Positions 42,818 to 54,542 of a stretch of 64,000 bases of DNA are shown in pieces. Both the position numbers and the translations under genes were made by a program. Each line of letters opens with the position of its first letter. Within the stretch, counting starts at the first letter, position 1. The stretch is from Branchipolynoe longqiensis (lineage: Eukaryota; Annelida; Polychaeta; Phyllodocida; Polynoidae): the NCBI GenBank assembly GCA_030323885.1, contig CM059187.1, positions 138,480,415 through 138,544,414 of the forward strand. Reading direction: 5' to 3'. The notes beneath the pieces were generated by a model. The model was not told the DNA's origin and did no database searches. It saw only the letters and a list, made by a program, of their open reading frames with translations.

Positions 42818-43440
42818 AAATCTAATGAATGCATCATACACGGTCAGAGATCTTTCTTTTATGGGTGGATCTATGTGCGTGGAAAAATGTTTATTTGCTC
42901 ACATGCTCTTACAGGACATGACTAATTATACACCCACCACCTTTACACCGACAGTTTGAGTGGTAGCATACCAGTTTATACTTACCATAACCATGTGTAT
43001 AACCTCATCTCACACTCACTTTCACCACAGATGCTTTTCATGTGGCCGATTCATCATAATAACGCAGTCATTGGAGGTCTGTAAAATATGATTGCAAAAA
43101 TAACGGGGTCAGGTAAATTCGCGAAAAATCGGGGCGCGTAGAATGAGGGGTTCACTGTATTATAATGGGTAATATACATTTATCTGTCATATAGTAGGTC
43201 TATGTTAGGAGCGACTTGTTTGTGTGTGTGTGTGTGTGTGTTTTTTGTTTTAATTTTTTTTATTAATTCTAGACTAGCGCGAGCGCACGCATAGTTTTAT
43301 TTCCCAAATATATTATTAGCGGTGTCCAAGTATATTGGTTTCTTTAACGCTCTGGTTGTACTTAATACTTTAATAATGGAATACATATATAGTAGCCTGC
43401 CAAATGATTGTTGCGAATATAATAACTGCCGTTATAATAT

Positions 43441-43745
43441 GGGAACGGGACATAGCTAGAGTGTTCACCTGTGAAGGTGTGGGTCATCCGATCGATCCTG
43501 CTCAGTGGACACATTTGCAGTTTGTGCTATTTTCTGTTCCAACCAGCGGTCCGTAACTGGATGTGCTGTCCTGTCTGTGGGAAAGTTCATATAAAAGACC
43601 CCTTGCTGCTCATCGGAAAGAGTAGCCTCTTTGTGGTGGCAGCAGGTTTCCTCCAAAGAAATGTGTCAGAATGATTGACATCCAATTGCCGATGATAAAA
43701 ATCAATGCGCTCTAGAGGTGTCGTTAAATAAAACAAACTTTTGCC
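43441..43745 (+). repeat. Lophotrochozoan-type tRNA SINE, copy 2
   Basis: Same body as at 39205, with a better tail: TGACATCCAATTGCCGATGA, TGCGCTCTAGAGGTGTCGTT and AAATAAAACAAACTTT. Parts of the head and body are deleted. Confidence 0.83.
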
Positions 43746-43782
43746 ATTATAATACCTACCAGTATCGGAGAGAAGACCACCG

Positions 43783-44103
43783 GACGCGGTGGCTGAATCA
43801 GTACAGTGTGGGCCTCGCATGTGGAAGGTCGGGAGTTTGGTTCCCGTTCGAGTCCAAAATTGATACTTATCGCCTTCTAATAATCCTAGCCAAGCACTCG
43901 GTATTAATAGGATCAGGGTGAGAACTGGTTAGCTCAGTGTCAGGATAATGTGACTGAGTGAGTTATTGGGTCACGGTACCAGCAGCCTGATTTCCCAGTG
44001 GGGCAGCACTATAAAGTCACCATGAGTGTGCAATGTCACAAGTCGGGATGCATCCTGATATGACCTTAGATGTTGCCAGGACATGAAACCCCAACAACCA
44101 ACC
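43783..44103 (+). repeat. SINE family S, second head subtype
   Basis: CACCGGACGCGGTGGCTGAA head, AGGTCGGGAGTTTGGTTCCC B box, body with GGGGCAGCACTATAAAGTCA and tail ATGACCTTAGATGTTGCCAG. Confidence 0.83.
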
Positions 44104-44428
44104 GATCCTGTCATGTCAAGGGAATGGTGTCAGACACGCGGCTCGTGGCGAGACTTGCTCTTACCGCCGAGACCTCTTGGTCACGTGATCTGTCGCATCT
44201 CGTCTCAGCCCGTCAGACATCATCAAACCCTTGCCAGAATGAGTCATCTGCGCCTCTCTTTGCCACTGATCAGCCTGACCTACTTAACTGAGCTAATCGA
44301 CGTGAAAGCCGCCGTGTTATCCAGCAAGGTCGGCTCCTGAAGACAACTCTCGATCCAGACCAATACTGTCCTCAGATAGCCGATGTCCTGTCATCGGAGG
44401 GACACTCAAATGCGACAAAAGGAACTTT
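44104..44428. other. Unrecognised sequence between SINE and MITE
   Basis: Less AT-rich than its surroundings, with short open frames; no domain or motif recognised. Confidence 0.3.
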
Positions 44429-44429
44429 A

Positions 44430-45030
44430 ATAGACTACATCACGGTTCCAGCGGCGCGGTGCATTGTGGGAAGGGTCAGAGCAAAACAACCCCCCCCCCC
44501 CAAAAGCACATGGCACATATGCTAATACACTGGGTGCAGCTATGAAATGTGCTAGTTTCAGCTCATCTCAGCTCTTGTTTGAAACATAGAATACTAACTA
44601 AAAATATATATATAATAAATTAAGATATTAATCTTTTACCCAGCATTGCATTTACATCAATATAATCAGCACATCTTATGCCATGTGCATTTAGATTTAG
44701 AAATATCTAGGCACTGAGACTAGTGTTAGAGCCATAGCCAGAGTACTCAATGCATTGTCAATGGCAGTGAGCAATCTCCATACAGAAAAAGTAAAATATT
44801 GATAAAACCACACCACCTAGGCACAAACCGCTTGGAACACATATAGAAAACATGTTTAACAAAAAGATTATATTAAATTTATATGGTTAGGGCTTTGAAT
44901 TTCTATTAATTTGGAATAAAAGTGACATTTTTCAATGCGCGTATTGGCAAACTCAATGGCCGTACGCCTTTGCTTTGCTCCCAAGGCCGTTTTCAGAGCA
45001 TGCGCAGTCGGAACCGTGATGTAGTCTATT
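44430..45030. mobile_element. TIR element (ends ATAGACTACATCACGGTTCC), copy 1
   Basis: The inverted right end is GGAACCGTGATGTAGTCTAT. It contains one ~215-bp module (CATTGTCAATGGCAGTGAGC...) identical in kind to the modules of the AGAGAGCG family. A second copy lies at 56877-57630. Confidence 0.78.
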
Positions 45031-45073
45031 GAATACTTACTTATTTGCACACGGCAGGAGTCGCTGGGACTAC

Positions 45074-45735
45074 TTTAAAGTTGCATAGTCCGATAGTTTT
45101 GAATTTTTGTCACTTTTCTTAGATAAGCATATTAAAGTGAGTATTACCTACTGTACTTTAGTTTGAAGTAACTGATTTTAAATGGTTAAGTTTAAAGATA
45201 TTTCAAGTGCAAGCATGCAAAAATTAGTTTTGGCAAGTGCATCAAAACTGACACGGTAGACTTCAGTAGTAACATGTCCTATTAAATTGCCTTGGTATTA
45301 TTCCCTTCTATGTGGCACACAATCCCTAACAAGTGCATCACTGTCTAAGCTAGATATGTAGAATCAATTCTAGATAATTATTTTGGTTTTGAAAATTCGA
45401 TGCTTCATCGAATTGTATGCCACTTTAATGTATGAGGATAAATGGTTATTAGTTCTAGTATTAGTCGGCAATGTACATTTTAAATCTATGTAGACATTTT
45501 CACAAAGCATATCGGACCAATATGTCACCAAGGTTGCATAATTCAATGGTTGTAAGTTTCTGCCATAGAAACAAAAGATAAATATAATAGGTTGATTGTT
45601 ATAGTTTGCCTTACTTCAGTTTGAAGTAACTTTTATTATAAATGGCTACCTTTGGAGCTATTTGAAGTTAAAATGTGCCAAATTAATTTAGGTGTGAACA
45701 TAAGAATTCCGACACCATAGGTTTCTAGCAGTAAG
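45074..45735. mobile_element. MITE family M, one full copy (45074-45429) and a left-end fragment (45531-45735)
   Basis: TTAAAGTTGCATAGTCCGAT ... CTTCATCGAATTGTATGCCA CTTTAA, then GGTTGCATAATTCAATGGTT starting a degenerate second copy. Confidence 0.75.
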
Positions 45736-45937
45736 ACGAGCTTAACCAGATGAAAAATGTAATCACAAAATTGTGTACACGTGCTTACAGGAAATAAAAT
45801 AAATGCAAGCATAAAATAAAAAAGTGCGTATTATAATAGATTTAGTATGGACAGAATATGACACGGAAATAATTTGTTCACATGCGCTTCCAGTCTGACA
45901 ATGTCGCTATGCCCCTGAGATGTTCTATTATTAGTTT

Positions 45938-46268
45938 GTTGTTGTTTTACGTCTTAGCAACATCTAAGGTCATATCAGGACGGGTACCGACTTGAGACAG
46001 TGCGCACTCATGGCGACTTTATAGTGCTGTCCCACTGGGAAACCAGGCCGCCGGCACCATGACCTTGTATCCCACTCAGTCACATTATCCTGACACTGAG
46101 CACACCAGTCCTTGCCCTGTCCTAATAATACCGAGCACCTGGCTAGGAAGCGACAAGTATCAATTTTTAAGTCATTGGTTTGACTTGACCAGGGTTCGAA
46201 CCCACGACCCCATGATCTACCAGCAAGGGAGACGGACGCTCTAACTCATTCAGCCATCCCGTCTGGTC
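45938..46268 (-). repeat. SINE family S, near full-length minus copy
   Basis: Tail ACGTCTTAGCAACATCTAAG through the body to the head ATTCAGCCATCCCGTCTGGT. Confidence 0.85.
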
Positions 46269-46286
46269 TCTATTTTTAGTAGTATT

Positions 46287-46684
46287 AAGGTTGCATAGTC
46301 CGATGGTTTTGAGATTCTGTCATTTTTCTGAAATAAATATATTAAATTGATTGTTATAATCTACCTTACTTTAATTTGAAGTAACTTTTCTTTTAAATGG
46401 CTAGGCTTTGTGATATTTGAAGCGCAAACATAAAATTAGTTTTGGCAAGCATGCCAAAACTCTGACATCAGGATATTGACACCACAAACTTCAACGTTGA
46501 CGGCTTCTATTAAACGATCTCAGTATTTATGCAGCTTTAAGTTTACTGGTATGCCCTTTTAATGCTTAATACGTGCACCAGTATCTTCGTTCGATATGCA
46601 AGATACTAGACTAGATACATCAAAATCTAGATACATCTATTGACTTGGTAAATGTAATACTTCATCAGACTATGCACCTTTAAC
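46287..46684. mobile_element. MITE family M copy
   Basis: AAGGTTGCATAGTCCGATGG ... CTTCATCAGACTATGCACCTTTAA. Interior partly rearranged. Confidence 0.75.
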
Positions 46685-46857
46685 ATGTCCATTGTGGTTC
46701 AATGGCATTTAGCCCATCTGTCATTTGGCCCCCTGGCAATTTGTTGAATAAGTTCGCAATGGCACATGATTAGATCAACCTGAAGTATTTTCCTAAATAC
46801 ACAATTTTGAAATAAAAATAAACTCAATGATTATTTAAATGAGTTTTGGAGCATGTT

Positions 46858-47073
46858 ATACAGCCCAGGGTTACCCCACTGGGGGACAGGGTTTCTAGCA
46901 CCGTGAACTGATATCCGACTCAGTCACATTATCCTGATACTAAGCAAACCAGTCCTTTGCCTTATGCTTTTAATACTGAGTTCCAGATTACCTAGTGCAA
47001 AGTATAAATGTTGTAAGTCATCGGTTTGATTCGGTCGGGGTTTGAACCTACGGCCTCCCATAAGAGAAAACAA
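46858..47073 (-). repeat. SINE family S, degenerate minus copy
   Basis: ACCCCACTGGGGGACAGGGTTTC, TCAGTCACATTATCCTGATA and a decayed head, truncated at the start of the next TIR element. Confidence 0.65.
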
Positions 47074-47572
47074 GCCGGTGTCGCAGTTTGAGCACCCTGC
47101 CAGTTTGAGCGCCCTGCCAGTGGTTGTATACTTTTTTGTAAAATAGATTTAAAAGCTTTCATTGGATCGATTAAAAATATCTTAATGCGCAATTGAAGAG
47201 GAAGATCTGAAGTATTTAATGTAACCTAAGAGCAATTTACTCTGAAAGTATTAAAAACAGATACTAGTGAAAGTTGGGATATTCTGAGTGTCAGTGCCAG
47301 TGTTAGCCTTACCAGATCATGGCCTCAAAAACTATTTTCGCAAAATAAATTCAAGAACTTCCAATTGGCTGATAAAAAAAAAAGCTGAATGTGAAATTGT
47401 AGAGAAAGATCTGAACTATTTAATAGAAACAAGAGAAATTTGCTTTCAAAGCACCAAAAATCACAAATTAGTGTGATAGTTAGGGTGGTTTTAATGTTGT
47501 CTCTATCCGCGCATGCGCAGAAGCAACAGAAGGGCGCTCAAACTGGCAGGGCGCTCAAACTGCGACACCGGC
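47074..47572. mobile_element. TIR element with CCGGTGTCGCAGTTTGAGC ends
   Basis: CCGGTGTCGCAGTTTGAGCA and its inverse at 47553-47572, extending through a repeated CCCTGCCAGTTTGAGCGCCC motif so that each TIR is internally duplicated. ~499 bp, no convincing ORF. Confidence 0.78.
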
Positions 47573-47689
47573 ACCCGATTCAGCTGTGCAGTCCGGTGCG
47601 AGTGTCCCGCCATCTAGCGGAGGTGGGACGAGGCGGGTTATGTGTCGGCAGCTGGTGTGCAGGGGTCAGGGGTCAGGTAACGCAGCCAC

Positions 47690-47880
47690 CTTTCGCCTAG
47701 ATAAAACATCCACCCGTACTACACAGTCTACAGGAGCCCGAGTAGAGGTGAAGAACAACCCTATATAAAAAGTGGAGAAAATGTTGGTAAATGAAACGAG
47801 CACATAAATTCTTAATCTAAAAAGCTAAATATATTCTTCACATACCTCCGTATATTTACCCTCAACTTTCGAACTGATTA
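47690..47880. repeat. Dispersed repeat paralogous to the flanks of HM2 copy a (empty site)
   Basis: AGGTGAAGAACAACCCTATA|TAA then AGTGGAGAAAATG and CTAAAAAGCTAAATATATTC match the sequence on both sides of the 34970-35533 MITE without the MITE. Confidence 0.85.
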
Positions 47881-48646
47881 GTAGATTAGTGCTGTAGATC
47901 AATGAGTTTTAAAGTTTGAATTGACAGAGCCCACATGTCAACAGTCATTGGCAGGAAGTTAAGAGGTTCATGGGTAATAATCCAATCCATGTCAAGAAGC
48001 AGTCATTTTCATTGGCTGAGGTGATCAGGTGGTACAACCAGTTCATTCAATCATGGAGTATTTACTTCATGGATTCTATCACTTCAAACTGATTTTGTGT
48101 CATTATGCCTTGATATTATGTGATTTGAACACTCTGGAGAATATATGTTGAGTGAAAACATATACAATTGGATTGTAGCTATTGGATTTTAATCAACATA
48201 AGATAGGGTTGCCAAACTAAGGCTATCAAGAGGGAGACACATTTTCTCCTACTTTTACATAGGGGTGTAATTCACCTCTGAACCAGATCATTGTTGTTAG
48301 GTTAGCTCAAGCAAGGATTCAGTGTATTTTATATACATGTTGTACTATTATAATTATGACTTGAAGTGCAAAGTCAATCGTCATTTCATTCTTAATAAAA
48401 TAACCAACTTCGATGTAAACAAATATATATTTAAATAAACATAAACTTTAGCATCGGCCACCAGAGTCGAACTGAACAGATAACAACACTGAAAACAGGC
48501 CATGCGGTAGGTCTCTCGATTTATTGAAAATGAATCTTCTGCAAACATTGTAAAGGACGTACAGAATCGCTGACCTGCGTGTCAGCCTACTGGCTATGCG
48601 AGGGCACGGGTAGATGTGGGGGGGGGGGGGGGGGGGCGGGGTGAAG
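47881..48646. other. AT-rich intergenic DNA, G-run at 48618-48640
   Basis: Nothing recognised apart from a ~20-nt G homopolymer-like run. Confidence 0.5.
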
Positions 48647-48650
48647 CACA

Positions 48651-50128
48651 CTGCACCACTTCACACTGCTACACTTACAGTGTGGTATTTTATTTAATGT
48701 AGGATAGCTATTAGCACAATTTCTCTCTAACCCAATTTGCACAAATATGTAGAGCAAGAACCATACTAGGTTTGGCCATCTGTAATCATGTGTTCCTGGG
48801 TTCAAAGTGACTTTAAAGCTGCATAGTCCGATGAAAGATTCAAAATTTACACTTGCTATCCGGAACGCACTTCGTCCACACCTCTCTCTATCCTCGTTCA
48901 CACGGGCAGTTAATTCGATTCATATAAATCGCCTTGCCTAGTTCGGCTGACATTTGGCGTGTGAACGCGTGGCTGAGGAGGTTTAAGCCTGAATCGAATC
49001 ATATAATTCGGATTTTATAAACCACCTAAGTAGGTGGTTTATATGAACCGAATTTTATGATTCGACTTATATCGCCCGCGTGAACGCAACTGACTTACTT
49101 GAGGCGGATTAAGCACGTCACACTATATAATATAATTTGGTCTATGAACCTGCTAGAGGTGCACATATATTTTTTTCATGATTTATTTTAAGGTTTTCAC
49201 TGCCCAGCAGAAGTTTTTACGGTTCCAAAACAATATGATTCAGTCTATACATATCTAGGTCGAACCCACACTCTCTCGTGCCGATGTCGACTAACCGAAA
49301 CTGGCGCTGGTTAGTATGGACTTGCTCATGCGCAGATATCCACTTCCGCCTTAAACCGACTCAAGCACTGCCCGCGTGAACGCGAAACACACTGCACCAC
49401 TTCACACTGCTACACTTACAGTGTGGTATTTTATTTAATGTAGGATAGCTATTAGCACAATTTCTCTCTAACCCAATTTGCACAAATATGTAGAGCAAGA
49501 ACCATACTAGGTTTGGCGATCTGTAATCATGTGTTCCTGGGTTCAAAGTGACTTTAAAGCTGCATAGTCCGATGTAAGATTCAAAATTTACACTTGCTAT
49601 CCGGAACGCACTTCGTCCACACCTCTCTCTATCCTCGTTCACACGGGGCAGTTAATTCGATTCATATAAATCGCCTTGCCTAGTTCGGCTGACATTTGGC
49701 GTGTGAACGCGTGGCTGAGGCGGTTTAAGCCTGAATCGAATCATATAATTCGGATTTTATAAACCACCTAAGTAGGTGGTTTATATGAACCGAATTTTAT
49801 GATTCGACTTATATCGCCCGCGTGAACGCAACTGACTTACTTGAGGCGGATTAAGCACGTCACACTATATAATATAATTTGGTCTATGAACCTGCTAGAG
49901 GTGCACATATATTTTTTTCATGATTTATTTTAAGGTTTTCACTGCCCAGCAGAAGTTTTTACGGTTCCAAAACAATATGATTCAGTCTATACATATCTAG
50001 GTCGAACCCACACTCTCTCGTGCCGACGTCGACTAACCGAAACTGGCGCTGGTTAGTATGGACTTGCTCATGCGCAGATATCCACTTCCGCCTTAAACCG
50101 ACTCAAGCACTGCCCGTGTGAACGCGAA
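48651..50128. repeat. 741-bp tandem duplication
   Basis: CTGCACCACTTCACACTGCT starts both copies (48651 and 49392), and the copies are nearly identical by eye. Each contains a fragment of MITE family M and most of a foldback element. A 104- and a 93-codon minus-strand frame are duplicated with it and are not supported as genes. Confidence 0.93.
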
Positions 50129-50225
50129 ACACTTTCAAACTCGGTCCGTGTGAACGCGCATCTAAATCGATTCATATGATTCGCCTTATCTAAATCACTT
50201 TAAACTTTTCCCGTGTGAACACGGC
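48894..50225. mobile_element. Foldback element, GTTCACACGGGC ends, enlarged by the tandem duplication
   Basis: Left end CGTTCACACGGGCAGTTAAT, right end TTCCCGTGTGAACACGGC. Internal GGTTAGTATGGACTTGCTCA and ATATCCACTTCCGCC are shared with the 14652 and 55241 elements, as is the AACCACCTAAGTAGGTGGTT hairpin type. Confidence 0.75.
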
Positions 50226-50229
50226 TTAT

Positions 50230-50812
50230 GTCCTGTCTGCTGGCCATGCTCCGCCTTGATATTGTCTGAAAAGAGTTCCAGGAGGGGGAGCCTGCCAGCA
50301 TTTCACTTTCTACTCTTACTCTGTCCGTGTCTTTGGCTCACTGGCTGGTCACCATAGAGCAAATAGACACAGTCCTTTGACTCAACTCTCCTCATTTCTC
50401 TTTCCTATACTCTACCCTATTTTTTTCTCCCAGGCTTACTTCTCCCCCTGATCAAGGGAGTTGTTTGCTTGGGTGGGGCCCTTTACCTTATCATTTCTCT
50501 CGCTTTGTTCTTGTTGTTGGAACCACTGGACCCACCTTTACCCGTCCTGTCCTGCTAAACCCTTACTGCTGGTGACTGGATACGAGTGCTGTGCTACTGC
50601 CGGACCGGAGTGATTCGGGGCCGCCCCAACGATTCGTCATTTAATTGTTGTAAAGACATCCCAAGCTTCTACAACCGTCCCACCAGAAGATTAATCTTCA
50701 ACCAAAGATTGGACCAATTTATCGGTGCCTCTCTATATTGCTGCAGTTCTGCAGCCGGTAACCATCGTAAGGTTACAAACCTCCCAGAAGTCAAGTCAAG
50801 TCAAGTTCAACA
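50230..50812. other. Unrecognised CT-rich sequence
   Basis: Pyrimidine-rich DNA with a short 83-codon frame at 50586-50837. It could be a retroelement leader or UTR, but I see no diagnostic motif. Confidence 0.3.
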
Positions 50813-50876
50813 ATTTAAAACCGAAACACTTATCTAGATTTGATCCTACATGTCTAACTTAGATACTGGTGCACTT

Positions 50877-51195
50877 ATTAAAGCTGCATAGTCCGATGGA
50901 AACATATTTTTCAAAACCAAAACGGTTATCTAGATTTGATTGTACATCTCTAACTTATAAACTGGTGCACATATTAAACATTTGTTGCCAGATAGAAGGG
51001 AATACTGAGGCAATTTAATAGAATCTGTTACTGCAGAAACCTATAGTGTCAGAGTTTTGGCATGCTTGCCAACATTAATTTTGCATGTTTACACTTCAAA
51101 TAGTTCAAAAGTTAGCCATTTAAAATCAAAGTTATTTCAAATTAAAGTAAGGTGGAAAATGAGAGAAACTCAAAACCATCGGACTGCTACTTTAA
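50877..51195. mobile_element. MITE family M copy
   Basis: TTAAAGCTGCATAGTCCGAT ... AAACCATCGGACTGCTACTTTAA. Preceded by another partial copy (50812-50876). Confidence 0.78.
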
Positions 51196-51593
51196 GCATT
51201 GTTGCTGCATAGAAGGAATACTGAGTCAATTTAATAGAACTTGTTATTGCCGAAGTGTTCAGCAGTTCGATTTGGACACCGACATGAATTCTGCATGTTT
51301 TTACTTTAAATATCTTCAAAGTAACTCCTTGAAATAAAAAGAAGTCATGTGTGTTAAAATGATCAAACTAAAGTAAAATAGACTACAGTAAAACCTCTCT
51401 AACTGACCACCTCCACAGATCGACTACTCCCCTATATCGATCGCTTTATTTGGGTCTCAAATGATCGCCCATGGTATTATTGTAAAGATTCTTTTTAAAC
51501 TCCCTAAGCTGACCACTTGCCTAAATAGACCATTTAAAGTCGGTCCCATGGTCGGTCGATTTATAGAGGTTTTACTGCATAATGATCATTCTA

Positions 51594-51665
<72 letters not shown>

Positions 51666-51724
51666 ATATATATATCTAAAAATATGGCAAAAGCTCAAAA
51701 TGATTAGATTATGCCACATTAAAG
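51196..51724. mobile_element. MITE family M fragment with nested Tigger-like MITE (51386-51577) and (TA)n expansion
   Basis: The CAGTAAAACCTCTCTAACTG ... TTTATAGAGGTTTTACTG insert interrupts AAGTAAAATAGACTA|ATGATCATTCTAA of family M. (TA)n fills 51597-51662. Confidence 0.72.
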
Positions 51725-51983
51725 CATAGACCTTTAGTGACGGATAGAGCTGGGAGGGACCCCCCCCCCCCCACCCCACACACACACACACTTCCAGGCC
51801 TGTAAGCACACCGGGTCACAGCTCCAGTCCTCCTCATGGTCCAGCGGAGAGGGACTCGGAGCAGACGTATTATCTTCGCTCTCCTTCATCTTTCTACATC
51901 GCTCTTCTTCCGCAACTTCCAAACCCTTCACCCCCCTCCCTTTCCTCCCCGCTACTCCTTCCTACTCATGCAGCGATCATGTC

Positions 51984-52310
51984 ACCAGGTGCCGTGGCCG
52001 AATCAAACGAGCGCGGTCCTTGTGTGTGGGAGATCGTGAGTTTGGTTCCAGGTCGAGTCAAACCAATGACATCAAATTGCTTCTTAGCCTGGCGCTCAGC
52101 ATGAATAGGGTAGGGCAATGACTGGTTAGCTCAGTGTCAGGATAATGTGACTGAGTGGGATATCAGGTCATGGTGCCGGTGGCTTAATTTCCAAGTGGGG
52201 CAGCACTGATAGTATTAAGTCGCCATGAGTGCGCACTGTCACAAGTCAGTGCCCGTCCTGATATGATGTCAGATGTTGCCAGGACATAAAACTCCAACAA
52301 CCAACCAACC
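51984..52310 (+). repeat. SINE family S, second head subtype
   Basis: CCAGGTGCCGTGGCCGAATC head, full body and the tail ATGTTGCCAGGACATAAAAC then TCCAACAACCAACCAACC. Confidence 0.83.
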
Positions 52311-52329
52311 TATAGCCACCCACACGCGC

Positions 52330-53080
52330 GTTCCCGCCCACCGACTCCCTACCCTTCCACCCTTCCACCCTGCCTGTCCCATCTCTCCGGCCACCCTTCC
52401 ACCCTGCCAGTCCCGGCTCTCTGGCTACCCTTCCACCCTTCCACCCTGCCAGTCCCACCTCTCCGGCCACCCTTCCACCCTGCCAGTCCCGCCTCTCTGG
52501 CCACCCTTCCACCCTTCCACCCTTCCACCCTGCCAGTCCCACGTCTCCGGCCACCCTTCCACCCTGCCAGTCCCACCTCTCCGGCTACCCTTCCACCCTT
52601 CCACCCTGCCACTGCCAGTCCCACCTCTCCAGCCACCCTTCCACCCTTCCACCCTGCCAGTCAGGCCTCAACGGCCACCCTTCAACCCTTCCACCCTGCC
52701 AGTCGCGCCTCTCCGGCCTCCCTTCCACCTTTTCACCCTGCCAGTCCCGCCTCTCCGGCCACCCTTCCACCCTGCCAGTCCCGCCTCTCCGGCCACCCTT
52801 CCACCCTTCCACCCTACCAGTCCCACCTCTCCGGCCACCCTTCCACCCTGCCAGTCCCGCCTCTCCGGCCACCCTTCCACCCTTCGACCCTGCCAGTCCC
52901 GCCTCTTCGGCCACCCTTCCACCCTTCCACCCTACCAGTCCCACCTCTCTGGCCTCCCTTCCACCCTGCCAGTCCCACCTTCCCGGCCTCCCTTCCACCC
53001 TTCCACCCTGCCAGTCCCGCCTCTCCGGCCACCCTTCCACCCTTCCACCCTACCAGTCCCACCTCTCCGGCCTCCCTTCC
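52330..53080. repeat. GC-rich minisatellite, ~30-45 bp units
   Basis: About 20 units of CCCTTCCACCCTGCCAGTCC and CGCCTCTCCGGCCA with CTTCCACC expansions. No unit carries a stop in most frames, which produces spurious Pro-rich (+) and Gly-rich (-) ORFs up to 296 codons. Confidence 0.95.
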
Positions 53081-53099
53081 GGTCTGGCCCCGCCGACAC

Positions 53100-53614
53100 T
53101 TGGTTCATTTGGATCACAACAGTGATGACAGAATCAATAAGGCATTCGATTGTAATGAGATAAAGTCGTCAGCCGGGGAGTGTAGGCTACTGCGTGCAGT
53201 GTGCCGTGCGCCGTGTGCGGAAGGGCTTGGACGCCTCTTACAAACAATTCGTCGGCAACGCTCACCCTTTTCAAAATAGGACGTGACGTCACCGCGTTCC
53301 CGGGAAAAAACCACAAGGCAAACACACTTATACTTTAGTTATAAGTTATAGCAATGGGGAAAATTCGCCTAGACAGGAGGAATAGACATTGATTAATCAA
53401 ATTCACATAGAAAGCTGTGGCTACAAGCTGTGTTGCTGAATATGCAGCAATATGTTATTATTATTATAATTATAATAAGAAGAATTATTATTATACTTGT
53501 TGCTGTTGATAAGCCCAACATTTTTTCTGCAAAATGTGTTCAGCAAAATAGCCACCACCCTCTCCCAGCAGCAATTCAAAAAGAAAGAAAAGTCGAATTT
53601 ATTGGTGTTTCACG
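53100..53614. other. Intergenic, nothing recognised
   Basis: Only a short TTATTA-rich tract near 53450-53500. Confidence 0.4.
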
Positions 53615-53775
53615 TTCAAGCACCATTTGAGGTCATGCTACGATGAGTATCGGACTCGTGACAGTGCTCACTCATTGCGACTTCATAGTGCTGCCCTTCA
53701 TAGTGATGCCGAGCACACCGACATCACTCACCCGATATGCCACTGAGTCACTTTATCCTAACACTCGATCTAAAC
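53615..53775 (-). repeat. SINE family S, degenerate fragment
   Basis: GTGACAGTGCTCACTCATTG, CTTCATAGTGCTGCCCTTCA and GAGTCACTTTATCCTAACAC match the reversed body. Confidence 0.65.
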
Positions 53776-54069
53776 AGTCACAAAACCCCATGCGTACCCC
53801 CCCCCCCCACACACACACAGACACACAAATGCCCCCACCCCCACCCCACTATTCGTTATTAATCAAAGGAAACACACAGAGCGGGGGGGGGGGGGGTACT
53901 ATTCCAAACGTACACATAAAACCATGTTTCGCACACAGGAAATAATTAATATTACTGTTAAGTTAAACATTAAAAGAGCGGGAAAAGGGACGGTGATGTT
54001 TTAGGGCGGCGCCGGTGCGATGGATTGTGGGGGCAGGATGGGGGTTGTCCCTCGTGGCACACGTCGGTC

Positions 54070-54310
54070 CCGGCCGCCCCGCTCCCCGCTCCTCGCGTCC
54101 CGGCCGCCCCGCTCCCGGCCGCCGCACCCCGCTCCCCGCACCCCGTCCCCGCGCCCCTAGCCCCGCTCCCGGCCGCCCCGTGGCCCTCGCCCCGCTCCCC
54201 GCTCCCCGCTCCCCGCTCCCCGCTCCCCGCTCCCCGCTCCCCGCTCCCCGCTCCCCGCACCCCGTCGCCCGCGCCCCTAGCCCCGCTCCCAGCCTCCCCG
54301 TCCCCCGCGC
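54070..54310. repeat. CGCTCCC minisatellite
   Basis: (CGCTCCC)n/(GCTCCCCG)n units, strongest at 54190-54255, with CCGGCCGCC variants. Long frames here are artefacts. Confidence 0.93.
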
Positions 54311-54542
54311 CCAGTGCCAGGCCGAGCTGCTCCGAGTCCGAGGGACTGCTCCGAGAGACCAGTGCGGACTGCTTGCTGCTTGTGCCGGGCGTGTGGTGGG
54401 AGCTTATTTGTGTATGCGTGGTGGAGCCTGCACTGCGCATGTGGACCGATGATTGTGCTTCAAGACGACGGCCGGATTGTACAGTGACAGCGCGAACCGT
54501 GCACGGCCGGCAAGTATGTATGCGTAGACTTTAGAGTGATGA

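Noticed and set aside
48587..49642. Paired minus-strand frames of 104 and 93 codons sharing most of their sequence
   Set aside because: Copies of one frame created by the 741-bp tandem duplication of repeat DNA; no homology.
50586..50837. 83-codon ORF in CT-rich DNA
   Set aside because: No domain; it runs into a family-M MITE remnant.
52273..53163. 296-codon proline-rich ORF and the Gly/Arg-rich minus-strand ORFs
   Set aside because: GC-rich minisatellite lacking stop triplets; six overlapping frames are open.
54015..54534. Proline/alanine-rich ORFs of 145-169 codons
   Set aside because: CGCTCCC repeat artefact; overlapping frames are open on both strands.
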